Origin: Lachnospiraceae bacterium
GTDB lineage: Bacteria; Bacillota; Clostridia; Lachnospirales; Lachnospiraceae
Assembly: GCA_900769175.1 (NCBI GenBank)
Contig: CAAGFP010000253.1
Span: 1 to 10,010 of the forward strand
Length of the DNA: 10,010 nucleotides
Direction of reading: 5' to 3'
Part shown: positions 1-6,681 of the stretch, one piece after another
Layout: every line of letters starts with the position of its first letter
Position numbering within the stretch: the stretch's first letter is position 1
Program-made: the position numbers and the translations under genes
Notes under the pieces: model-generated
Database searches by the model: none
Seen by the model: the letters and a program-made list of their open reading frames with translations, nothing else
Told to the model about the DNA's origin: nothing

Positions 1-17
1 GTGTGCTCTTCCGATCT
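1..17 (+). other. Residual Illumina TruSeq read-2 adapter (artefact)
   Basis: The bases GTGTGCTCTTCCGATCT are identical to the last 17 bases of the standard TruSeq read-2 adapter. The read-1 adapter shares only the last 13 (GCTCTTCCGATCT), so the preceding GTGT points to read 2. They sit at the very first base of the window, where untrimmed adapter would remain at a contig end. They happen to stay open in the hisS frame and supply a false GTG start followed by Cys-Ser-Ser-Asp. These residues should not be treated as part of HisRS. Confidence 0.93.
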
Positions 18-483
18 TTCAACTGTAACCGCAGCGAAAGCAGCAGACTGCGAATTGGTATTTGATCCGACTTTGGTTCGCGGAATGAGTTATTATACCG
101 GAACGATTTTTGAAATCGAAATGAAGGAGTTAAACTGTTCCGTAGCCGGTGGCGGAAGATATGACAGAATGATTGGCCGTTTTACCGGTCAGGATACACC
201 TGCCTGCGGATTTTCCATCGGATTTGAAAGAATTATCACAATTTTATTGGAGAAGGGCTTTCAGGTGCCGGGTACAGGTGAGAAGGAAGCTTTCTTAGTG
301 GAGAAAGGCGTGGATGCCAAGAAAATGGGTGAGATTATCGCACTCGCGCAGGAAAAACGTGCGCAGGGAAATGTGGTGCTGATTGTCAGAATGAATAAGA
401 ATAAGAAGTTCCAGAAGGAACAGCTTATGAAAGAAGGATATACACAGTTTACCGATTTCTACCGTGAAGCATTGAAAATGTAA
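18..483 (+). CDS. hisS: Histidyl-tRNA synthetase, C-terminal part (5' end missing)
   Basis: This is the C-terminal part of HisRS, the class II enzyme that charges tRNA-His in the cytoplasm. The first complete genomic codon is at 19. The family's histidine-binding signature is visible as DPTLVRGMSYYTGTIFE, followed by AGGGRYD and the motif 3 stretch GFSIGFERI, whose Arg contacts ATP. After that comes a short anticodon-binding domain of roughly 65 residues ending in FYREALKM and a TAA stop. The usual HGTP-anticodon domain is about 90 residues, so this tail is shorter than in E. coli-type HisRS; the form with MNKNKKFQKEQL near the end seems usual for Clostridia, which I recall rather than checked. 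The true start, motif 1 and motif 2 lie outside the window. The next gene downstream is also a tRNA synthetase (aspS), a common pairing in Firmicutes. Confidence 0.93.
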
Positions 484-484
484 T

Positions 485-665
485 ACCTATTTCGAAATTC
501 TGTTCCATCTGCTTAAGACCTGTATGTCAGTTGCAGACGCGCTCCCGCTTGATGTTCGACGTAGTGGTACATAAGGTTGCAAAGTACGCAGCCTAAATAC
601 CGACGTCTACCAACAGTCTTCAACTGACATACAGGACTTACCCGGAAGGGAATTTCGAAACAGGA
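485..665. repeat. Long imperfect inverted repeat / foldback element between hisS and aspS
   Basis: The stretch begins one base after the hisS stop and folds into one continuous nested hairpin. Observed pairings are 485-500 with 650-665 (one mismatch; core TTTCGAAATTC against GAATTTCGAAA), 519-538 with 616-635 (one mismatch, including the perfect 15-mer CCTGTATGTCAGTTG against its complement), 558-562 with 603-607, 566-569 with 598-601, and an inner stem 574-580 with 588-594 closing a 7-base loop. That is about 50 paired positions with asymmetric internal loops. It could be a structured RNA in the hisS-aspS transcript, a processing or termination structure, or a small palindromic (MITE/REP-like) repeat. 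No T run follows it, no clear target-site duplication flanks it, and I do not recognise the family. Confidence 0.8.
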
Positions 666-713
666 TGAGTGAATCAGAAAAGAATAATGAAATGAGTGAA
701 TGATTGGTAACTC

Positions 714-720
714 AAGGAGG
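714..720 (+). promoter_or_regulatory. Ribosome binding site of aspS
   Basis: AAGGAGG is a perfect Shine-Dalgarno sequence placed 9 bases before the ATG at 730. It decides the aspS start, because an in-frame ATG at 700 lies upstream of this site and cannot use it. Confidence 0.93.
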
Positions 721-729
721 AAAATAGAA

Positions 730-2535
730 ATGGCTGAATCAATGAAGGGTTTGAAAAGAACACATCGTGCCACAGAAGTGACAGAAGCAAATATCGGAGA
801 GCTTGTTACCGTTATGGGATGGGTTGCGAAGAGCCGAAATAAAGGCGGAATTATTTTTACCGACCTTCGAGACAGAAGCGGAATTTTACAGATTATATTT
901 GAACAGGGTGAAAATGGTGACTTCGTAAATGCCGAAGATTTCGAGAAAGCGGAAAAACTTCGTAGTGAATTCGTTATCGCAGTCATTGGCCGTGTTGTGA
1001 AAAGAGAAGGGGCTGCGAATGATAATTTAAAGACCGGTACCATTGAGGTCAGAGCGACTTCTTTAAGAATTTTATCAGAGGCATTAACACCTCCGTTTCC
1101 GATAGAAGCGGATTCCAAGACAAAGGAAGAATTAAGATTGAAATATCGTTATCTGGATTTAAGACGTCCGGATTTACAGAAAAATATCATCATGAGAAGC
1201 CAGGTGGTAAACCGAATCCGTAATTTCCTTGCAGATGAAGGATTTCTTGAGATTGAAACCCCGATTCTTTGTAAGTCCACTCCGGAAGGGGCGAGAGACT
1301 ACCTTGTTCCCAGCCGTGTGCATCCGGGGAACTTCTATGCACTGCCCCAGTCACCGCAGTTATTCAAACAGCTTTTGATGTGCTCCGGCTATGACAGATA
1401 TTATCAGGTGGCAAAATGCTTCCGTGATGAAGACCTTCGTGCTGACCGTCAGCCGGAATTCACCCAGATTGACATGGAATTATCCTTCGTGGATGTAGAA
1501 GACGTTCTTGATGTAAACGAAAGACTCCTTGCTAAGGTTTTCAAAGATACCATCGGCATTGATGTGCCTCTTCCGATTCAGAGAATGACCTGGCAGGAGG
1601 CTATGGACCGTTTCGGTTCCGACAAACCCGATACGAGATTCGGAATGGAATTGCAGGATGTATCCGAAGTGGTTAAGGATTGTGAATTCAGCGTATTTAC
1701 CGGCGCGCTTGCAAACGGCGGTTCCGTTCGCGGACTGAATGCCGAAGGACAGGCAGGAATGCCTAGAAAACGAATTGATGCTTTGGTAGAATTCGCCAAA
1801 GGGTATGGTGCTAAGGGACTTGCTTATCTTGCAGTGAATGAAGACGGTACCTATAAATCATCTTTTGCCAAGTTTATGAAGGAAGAGGAGCTTTCTGCTT
1901 TAGTTGATAAAATGGGCGGAAAGCCGGGCGATCTTTTACTCTTTGCGGCAGATAAGAATAAGGTGGTTTATGATGTTCTTGGTGCACTTCGAATCGAACT
2001 TGCGAAACAGATGAACTTAATTGATAATAACAAGTATAATTTCTTATGGGTGACGGAATTCCCTCTTCTTGAGTGGGATGAGGAAGAGAATCGCTTCGTA
2101 GCAGTTCATCATCCGTTTACCATGCCGATGGAGGAGGACATTCCTTTGCTTGAAACCAATCCCGGCGCAGTACGTGCCAAGGCATACGATATCGTATTAA
2201 ACGGTACCGAGCTTGGAGGCGGTTCCGTCCGCATCCATCAGTCAGACGTTCAGGAATTAATGTTTGAAAAGATTGGCTTTACCAAGGAAGAAGCATATGA
2301 ACGTTTCAGCTTCCTGTTAGATGCTTTCAAATACGGCGTTCCCCCTCATGCAGGACTTGCATACGGTCTTGACCGTATGATTATGCTCATGGTAAAGGCT
2401 GAGTCCATTCGTGACGTAATGGCATTCCCGAAGGTAAAAGATGCTTCCTGTCTGATGTCCGAAGCACCGAATGTCGTAGACGAAAAGCAGCTTAAAGAAT
2501 TATGCATTAAATTCGAGTTGCCGGAAGAAGCATGA
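730..2535 (+). CDS. aspS: Aspartyl-tRNA synthetase, bacterial type
   Basis: This is a complete 601-residue AspRS, close to the usual ~590 of the bacterial type. It attaches aspartate to tRNA-Asp using ATP, in the cytoplasm. The order of domains is an N-terminal OB-fold anticodon-binding domain (about 15-110, with VMGWVAKSRNKGG and IIFTDLRDRSG), class II motif 1 (about 155-185), motif 2 at 231-248 (FRDEDLRADRQPEFTQID), the GAD insertion typical of bacterial AspRS (about 300-410), and motif 3 at 542-550 (GLAYGLDRM). The start at 730 is chosen from the Shine-Dalgarno sequence. The position that is Leu in E. coli-type discriminating enzymes and His in some non-discriminating ones (RRRDLGG/RRRDHGG) is Lys38 here, so the sequence does not show whether the enzyme also charges tRNA-Asn. 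The stop codon overlaps the start of the next gene. Confidence 0.97.
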   Translation: MAESMKGLKRTHRATEVTEANIGELVTVMGWVAKSRNKGGIIFTDLRDRSGILQIIFEQGENGDFVNAEDFEKAEKLRSEFVIAVIGRVVKREGAANDNLKTGTIEVRATSLRILSEALTPPFPIEADSKTKEELRLKYRYLDLRRPDLQKNIIMRSQVVNRIRNFLADEGFLEIETPILCKSTPEGARDYLVPSRVHPGNFYALPQSPQLFKQLLMCSGYDRYYQVAKCFRDEDLRADRQPEFTQIDMELSFVDVEDVLDVNERLLAKVFKDTIGIDVPLPIQRMTWQEAMDRFGSDKPDTRFGMELQDVSEVVKDCEFSVFTGALANGGSVRGLNAEGQAGMPRKRIDALVEFAKGYGAKGLAYLAVNEDGTYKSSFAKFMKEEELSALVDKMGGKPGDLLLFAADKNKVVYDVLGALRIELAKQMNLIDNNKYNFLWVTEFPLLEWDEEENRFVAVHHPFTMPMEEDIPLLETNPGAVRAKAYDIVLNGTELGGGSVRIHQSDVQELMFEKIGFTKEEAYERFSFLLDAFKYGVPPHAGLAYGLDRMIMLMVKAESIRDVMAFPKVKDASCLMSEAPNVVDEKQLKELCIKFELPEEA

Positions 2536-3161
2536 TTAGAATTGAAATTGAACCCATTCAGACAATTGAAGACGAAACACAATTCAATTCTCTTTATGAA
2601 GGCTTATCCGATGAACGCAAAAGGGCAGTAGATCAATATAAGAAATGGGATGACAGAAGACGCTCTTTACTTGCCGGAGTGATGCTTGAAAAGAGCGTCA
2701 AAGAAATTCTGTCTGCATCCTTCCCGCAAATTGCATATAAAGAAAACGGAAAACCATATTTTCCGGATTATGCAATCGGCTTTAACCTTTCGCATTCCGG
2801 CGATTATGTCATGTGTGCCATCGCAGATGAAGAAATCGGTTGTGATATTCAGGCACTTCGTCCGCTTCGGGTAGATTTCGTTAAGAAGTACTATACCGAT
2901 TCCGAAAAGGAATACCTTCAAAGAAAACAGGCAGGCGGACAATATCCTACGACGGCGGATTATGAAAAGGATGTCCTTCGTATCTTCAGCGCAAAGGAAA
3001 GTTACATGAAGTATACCGGTCTTGGTTTCCGGCTTGACTTCAGGGATATTGAAGTGGATTTAGAACAAGGACTCATCCGCAGCCTTGGAAAATGTGCGAA
3101 ATTAATTGAAATTAGTATCGTGCCGGATGGATATGTTGGGATGTGTTGTGTGAGGGTATAA
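2532..3161 (+). CDS. 4'-phosphopantetheinyl transferase, Sfp type
   Basis: This 209-residue protein belongs to the Sfp/AcpT branch of phosphopantetheinyl transferases, which move the phosphopantetheine arm of coenzyme A onto a conserved serine of carrier proteins. The family motifs are in order: ENGKPYF at 71-77, FNLSHSG at 84-90, the magnesium-binding IGCDIQ at 102-107 (Asp105), and FSAKESYMK at 152-160, matching the WxxKEAxxK signature with Lys155 and Glu156. It is slightly shorter than B. subtilis Sfp (224 residues). The ATG overlaps the aspS stop as ATGA, so translation is probably coupled and no separate promoter is seen. The carrier-protein substrate (fatty-acid ACP or a secondary-metabolite synthase) cannot be read from this window. 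The gap after it shows no clear terminator before the next promoter. Confidence 0.92.
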   Translation: MIRIEIEPIQTIEDETQFNSLYEGLSDERKRAVDQYKKWDDRRRSLLAGVMLEKSVKEILSASFPQIAYKENGKPYFPDYAIGFNLSHSGDYVMCAIADEEIGCDIQALRPLRVDFVKKYYTDSEKEYLQRKQAGGQYPTTADYEKDVLRIFSAKESYMKYTGLGFRLDFRDIEVDLEQGLIRSLGKCAKLIEISIVPDGYVGMCCVRV

Positions 3162-3257
3162 GCCACTTATTAGAAAGATGGAATCAAACTACAAAATATG
3201 TACAATAAATGACTGATAAAATGAATTATTTTCGTGATATTTAGTCGTGCCCATAAA

Positions 3258-3287
3258 TTGACAAGGTATATATGAAATCGTTATAAT
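3258..3287 (+). promoter_or_regulatory. Consensus sigma-A promoter of the polysaccharide operon
   Basis: A perfect -35 box TTGACA (3258-3263) and a perfect -10 box TATAAT (3282-3287) are separated by 18 bases, with an AT-rich spacer. Transcription would start near 3294. It is the only strong promoter seen in the gap between the phosphopantetheinyl transferase gene and glf, and it points into the polysaccharide cluster. Confidence 0.88.
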
Positions 3288-3298
3288 GAAAAGGTGTT

Positions 3299-3349
3299 AA
3301 AAGCACAATTCGATGTTTTGGGAAGGGGAAAAACGGATTGGGCTTTTTT
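3299..3349 (+). terminator. Promoter-proximal intrinsic terminator / attenuator hairpin
   Basis: The stem pairs AAAAGC (3299-3304) with GCTTTT (3342-3347) and, after one A-G mismatch, CAATTCG (3306-3312) with CGGATTG (3334-3340, one G-T wobble). An inner TTTT/AAAA pairing (3316-3319 with 3329-3332) can extend it, leaving a purine-rich loop. A run of six T at 3344-3349 follows the GGC. The hairpin starts only about five bases after the predicted transcription start, so unmodified transcripts would stop after about 55 nt. This is expected of either an attenuator ahead of the polysaccharide genes or a very short RNA. Confidence 0.7.
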
Positions 3350-3632
3350 GTTGTGGAGAAGGAATTGGTTTAGTTGTTATTTATTAGCGGTGGTATGTAG
3401 GAGAGTCGGCAAATGAGATGAATAATCCAGAGGGAATGGATTTACACCACTAAGATAAAACGACGATTGCGTCTAGGATAAAGGATTTACTAATGTTTTT
3501 TCGGCTAAGGGCATTAGGACACGAGGTGTACTCTATAGAATTACAGTGCTGGAGGAAAAAAGAACACGATGCTAGCACAAAAAAAGAAGAATGGCTGAAA
3601 AGGACAAAGAAGATTAAAAAAGGGACGAAGAT
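3350..3632 (+). other. Untranslated leader of the polysaccharide operon
   Basis: These 283 bases between the T tract and glf contain no convincing gene. Small hairpins are visible: AATCCA (3424-3429) with TGGATT (3437-3442), GACG/CGTC around an ATTG loop in the TAAAACGACG stretch near 3461-3472, and GTGCT (3546-3550) with AGCAC (3574-3578), which encloses a GGAGG. A 9-codon reading frame, ATG at 3569 to TGA at 3598, follows that GGAGG. The last 60 bases are purine-rich. Long structured leaders of this kind are common ahead of polysaccharide operons controlled by processive antitermination, but no known motif was identified here. Confidence 0.5.
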
Positions 3633-4754
3633 ATGAAAAAGTACGATTATTTAATAGTAGGTTCCGGTTTGTATGGATCCATTTTTGCCAGAGAAGCAAC
3701 AAATAAAGGATATAAGTGCCTTGTTATCGATAAACGAGATAACGTAGGCGGAAATATATATACAGAGAAAGTGGGAGGGATTAATGTACACAAGTATGGC
3801 GCACATATCTTCCACACCAACAACCAGAAGGTTTGGGATTACATTACACAATACGCTACTTTCAATCGTTTTACAAATTCTCCTGTTGCGAATTATAAAG
3901 GAGAACTTTACTCCTTGCCATTCAATATGTACACCTTCAACAAGATGTGGGGAGTTGTCACACCAGAAGAGGCTGCAGCAAAGATTGAAGAGCAGAGAAA
4001 AGAAGTAAATGGAGAACCAAAGAATTTGGAAGAACAGGCTATCTCATTGGTTGGTAGAGATATCTATGAGAAGTTGATTAAAGGCTACACAGAAAAGCAG
4101 TGGGGAAGAGATTGTAAGGATCTTCCTGCATTCATCATCAAACGTCTTCCAGTTCGCCTTACTTTTGATAACAACTATTTCAATGCTCTTTATCAAGGTA
4201 TTCCAATTGGTGGTTACACCAAGATGATCGAGAATATCTTAGAGGGAATTGAAGTAAGACTGGGAGAAGATTATCTGGGGGATAAGGCTAAATGGGATGG
4301 TATGGCTAAGAAAGTTGTTTATACCGGTCCGATTGATGCTTATTTTGATTATTGTCTTGGTACTTTGGAGTATCGTTCTGTTCGTTTTGAGAACGAGCTG
4401 CTGGACAAGCCTAACTTCCAGGGCAACGCTGCAGTGAATTATACAGACCGTGAAACGCCATGGACCAGAATTATTGAACACAAATGGTTCGAGTTTGGTA
4501 AGGATGAAAATGGTAATGACCTTCCGAAGACGGTAATTAGCAGAGAATACAGCTCCGAGTGGAAACCAGGGGACGAGCCATATTATCCAGTTAATGATGA
4601 GAAAAATGGAGCTTTGTACAAAAAGTACAAGGAACTGGCTGATAAGGAAGAAAACGTAATATTCGGTGGCCGTTTAGGTGAATACAAGTACTATGACATG
4701 GATGCTGTAATCGCATCTGTTTTAGATATGGCGGAGAAAGAGTTAGGAGAGTAA
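3633..4754 (+). CDS. glf: UDP-galactopyranose mutase
   Basis: This 373-residue flavoenzyme interconverts UDP-galactopyranose and UDP-galactofuranose, supplying the Galf donor for surface glycans in the cytoplasm. The N-terminal FAD-binding Rossmann motif is GSGLYG at 10-15, followed by IDKRDNVGGN (32-41) and the active-site segment KYGAHIFHT (54-62). Further signature stretches are YTEKQWG (152-158), the arginine-bearing KRLPVR (170-175), ISREY (302-306, a conserved arginine near the substrate) and GGRLGEYKYYDMD (345-357) at the C-terminus. Length matches the bacterial family (about 370-390). The ATG has a modest Shine-Dalgarno AGGGA seven bases upstream. It is the first gene after the leader and promoter, and a glycosyltransferase gene starts five bases after its stop, so the two are clearly co-transcribed. 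Confidence 0.97.
   Translation: MKKYDYLIVGSGLYGSIFAREATNKGYKCLVIDKRDNVGGNIYTEKVGGINVHKYGAHIFHTNNQKVWDYITQYATFNRFTNSPVANYKGELYSLPFNMYTFNKMWGVVTPEEAAAKIEEQRKEVNGEPKNLEEQAISLVGRDIYEKLIKGYTEKQWGRDCKDLPAFIIKRLPVRLTFDNNYFNALYQGIPIGGYTKMIENILEGIEVRLGEDYLGDKAKWDGMAKKVVYTGPIDAYFDYCLGTLEYRSVRFENELLDKPNFQGNAAVNYTDRETPWTRIIEHKWFEFGKDENGNDLPKTVISREYSSEWKPGDEPYYPVNDEKNGALYKKYKELADKEENVIFGGRLGEYKYYDMDAVIASVLDMAEKELGE
4745..4750 (+). promoter_or_regulatory. Ribosome binding site for the GTG-started glycosyltransferase
   Basis: AGGAGA lies inside the end of glf, 9 bases before the GTG at 4760. It supports the GTG over the internal in-frame ATG six codons later and indicates translational linkage with glf. 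Confidence 0.75.
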
Positions 4755-4759
4755 GTAAA

Positions 4760-5818
4760 GTGAAAAAGAAAATTTTAATGGTATGTGAAGCGTTTGGCGG
4801 CGGTGTTTTTACTTACGTTTCCCAGCTCTGCAATGATATGGTGGATGATTTTGACGTTTATCTTGCTTATTCGCTGAGACCACAGACACCAAAGAACTAC
4901 AAGGAGTTCCTTGATAAAAGAGTTCATTTAATTGAGATGCATAATGTTGGGGTTAAAGGTTTATTTAGTATAAAGAATGATATAGCTGCAATTAAGGAAT
5001 TAAGAGAAATCAAAAAAAACGTAAATCCAGACATTATCCATCTTCATTCATCTGTCGCTGGTGGTTTGGGAAGACTTGCATATAACGGAAATAATGTTCT
5101 TTACACGCCACATGGCTATGCACATATTCTAATGGGCCCTGGAAAGAAGAGCAAGTTATATAAGATGGCAGAGAAGATACTCGGAAATAGAGCACTTACT
5201 CTTACTTGCTGTGAGAGTGAGGATGAAGAAGCTAAGAAGGTTAGCAAGAGAACTGCCTATATTGAGACTGGTGTTAATCTCTCGGATTTATCAGCGTCCC
5301 TAGATGGAATTGAGCCAGTAAAGAATGAAAAATTTACTGTTTTCACTTTAGGAAGAGCTTGTGTTCAAAAGCAACCTACTTTGTTTAATCGAATCGCTGA
5401 GCTTGTTCCAGAAGCAAGATTTATATGGATCGGAAATGGAGAGCTAGAAAACGAACTCAAAGCTCCGAATATGGAAGTGACTGGATGGAAACCCCGCAAG
5501 GAAGCACTTGCAATGGCAAAAGGTGCCGATGCATTTATTCTGTGTTCTTTAGGCGAAGCTATTGCAATGAGCCTTATTGAAAATATGTATATCAAGAAAC
5601 TTATTCTGGTAAGTAACACAATGGGTAACAAGAGCGTTATCCAGGATGGTGTTAATGGTTATGTTTGTGAAAAGCCAGAAGAGTATGCTGAAAGGATTAA
5701 AGCTGCAATGAAGTCGTTTCCGAGTAAGTTGCCAGAAAAAGCTTATCAAGATGTGCTGAATATTTATAACACCGAAACAATGAAGAAGAAATATATAGAG
5801 TTTTATAAGAGTTTATAA
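4760..5818 (+). CDS. Glycosyltransferase family 4, polysaccharide biosynthesis
   Basis: This is a 352-residue GT-B fold, retaining glycosyltransferase of the GT4 type, expected to add a sugar from a nucleotide donor to the lipid-linked repeat unit at the inner face of the membrane. The N-terminal half begins with a short beta strand (KILMVCEAF) and a glycine loop GGGVFTYV (13-20), followed by DIIHLHSS (91-98) and TPHGYAH (116-122). The C-terminal half has FTLGRACVQKQP (195-206), where Arg199 and Lys204 fit the donor-phosphate-binding pair, and an E-x7-E motif with Glu266 and Glu274 (GEAIAMSLIE). The GTG start is favoured by the Shine-Dalgarno sequence at 4745. Donor and acceptor cannot be read from sequence; the position next to glf leaves Galf transfer possible but unproven. 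Confidence 0.9.
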   Translation: MKKKILMVCEAFGGGVFTYVSQLCNDMVDDFDVYLAYSLRPQTPKNYKEFLDKRVHLIEMHNVGVKGLFSIKNDIAAIKELREIKKNVNPDIIHLHSSVAGGLGRLAYNGNNVLYTPHGYAHILMGPGKKSKLYKMAEKILGNRALTLTCCESEDEEAKKVSKRTAYIETGVNLSDLSASLDGIEPVKNEKFTVFTLGRACVQKQPTLFNRIAELVPEARFIWIGNGELENELKAPNMEVTGWKPRKEALAMAKGADAFILCSLGEAIAMSLIENMYIKKLILVSNTMGNKSVIQDGVNGYVCEKPEEYAERIKAAMKSFPSKLPEKAYQDVLNIYNTETMKKKYIEFYKSL

Positions 5819-5840
5819 GAAGAGAGGAAAATAGAACGTT

Positions 5841-6680
5841 ATGATGACAAAGCTTGTTAATCTAGCGCGAAAGAATAAATTTTTTGAGATCGTGGTTAAG
5901 GCTCTTGTCTGGATCATGATGGCTTTTATTAATGCTTGGGATGAATTTACTGGATTTTTAAGATGTCATGGATTACTTGGAAATCAGTATGGTGATATAA
6001 AAGCGTTAAAAGGAAAATATGCTGGAAAGCGTTGTTTTATTATCTGCACAGGCCCTAGTTTGACGACAGAAGATTTAGAGAAAATTCGAGGTGAATATAC
6101 TTTTGGAATGAATTCAATTTGTCTGCTTGCCGATAAGACTAGCTTTAGACCGACATTTTACGGATGCAATGATTTAGGGGTTTACAAGAAATTAAAAGCA
6201 AGTATTGAACAGTATTGTGGTAATCAGATTGAAGTATTTGTGTCGGATAGAATTAAGCGCCACGGTGACATAAAAAAAGGATGGCATGTCTTCCCGGAAA
6301 ACGTAGCATATCATACTTATGATAGATGGTTTAGGCAGAATTTTTGGTGTAAATTTAGTGGTGATTGTTATAGAACTGTGTACGGAATGCACAGCATTAC
6401 GCATTCATTGATTCAAATTGCTGCTTATATGGGGTTTAAAGATATTTATTTATTGGGAGCTGATTGCAATTTCCCAAAAGGAGAAAGAATTCATTTTCAA
6501 GAATACGGTGTACCTGACACAACCATTGATACTGCCCGCGAAAGAAATATCGCCGGGTATGAAGAGATTAAGAAGCAAATGAGAAAATATGGATTTGAGG
6601 TTTTTAATGCCACACGTGGTGGAGCACTAGATGTTTTTAAGCGAGTGGATTTAGACGAGTTGGTTAAAGGCGGAGAATGA
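5841..6680 (+). CDS. DUF115 / MptE-like protein of a polysaccharide cluster
   Basis: This 279-residue protein resembles the DUF115 (6-hydroxymethylpterin pyrophosphokinase MptE-like) family. The supporting features are FIICTGPSL (66-74), which is the GxGPSL-type nucleotide-binding loop, FYGCND (106-111), DIYLLGADCNF (201-211) and the C-terminal NATRGGALDVFKRVDLDEL (257-275). Residues 16-32 form a hydrophobic stretch (IVVKALVWIMMAFINAW) that may attach the protein to the membrane. The same GPSL loop and LLGxD strand also recall GT42 sialyltransferases, so a role as a glycosyl- or phosphotransferase in glycan synthesis is possible. It lies between two GT4 genes in the operon, which makes pterin metabolism unlikely. 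The Shine-Dalgarno AGAGG is rather far (13 bases) from the first of two adjacent ATG codons, so the start may be 5841 or 5844. The biochemical role is not known from the sequence. Confidence 0.8.
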   Translation: MMTKLVNLARKNKFFEIVVKALVWIMMAFINAWDEFTGFLRCHGLLGNQYGDIKALKGKYAGKRCFIICTGPSLTTEDLEKIRGEYTFGMNSICLLADKTSFRPTFYGCNDLGVYKKLKASIEQYCGNQIEVFVSDRIKRHGDIKKGWHVFPENVAYHTYDRWFRQNFWCKFSGDCYRTVYGMHSITHSLIQIAAYMGFKDIYLLGADCNFPKGERIHFQEYGVPDTTIDTARERNIAGYEEIKKQMRKYGFEVFNATRGGALDVFKRVDLDELVKGGE

Positions 6681-6681
6681 T

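Noticed and set aside
665..703. Twelve-residue frame (MSESEKNNEMSE) and a 10-base direct repeat ATGAGTGAAT at 665 and 692
   Set aside because: No ribosome site precedes it, and the repeat is short and could be chance in purine-rich sequence.
700..729. Upstream in-frame ATG giving AspRS ten extra residues
   Set aside because: The AAGGAGG at 714-720 lies downstream of this ATG and is correctly spaced only for the ATG at 730; the extra residues are encoded by the ribosome site itself.
485..729. T-box riboswitch ahead of aspS
   Set aside because: No AGGGTGGNACCGCG-like T-box sequence and no terminator with a T tract were found; the structure is a single long hairpin.
513..1118. Minus-strand open frame of about 200 codons spanning the foldback element and the start of aspS
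   Set aside because: It runs antisense to the well-supported aspS coding region, has no recognisable family and no ribosome site, and part of it is made by the inverted repeat.
3162..3632. CRISPR array, tRNA or transposon remnant in the long gap
   Set aside because: No regularly spaced repeats, cloverleaf, terminal inverted repeats or transposase fragments could be seen; only the promoter, terminator-like hairpin and leader are supported.
4239..4481. Minus-strand frame inside glf and similar antisense frames within the other glycan genes
   Set aside because: All lie opposite genes with clear family motifs, show no recognisable domains and are expected by chance in AT-rich coding DNA.
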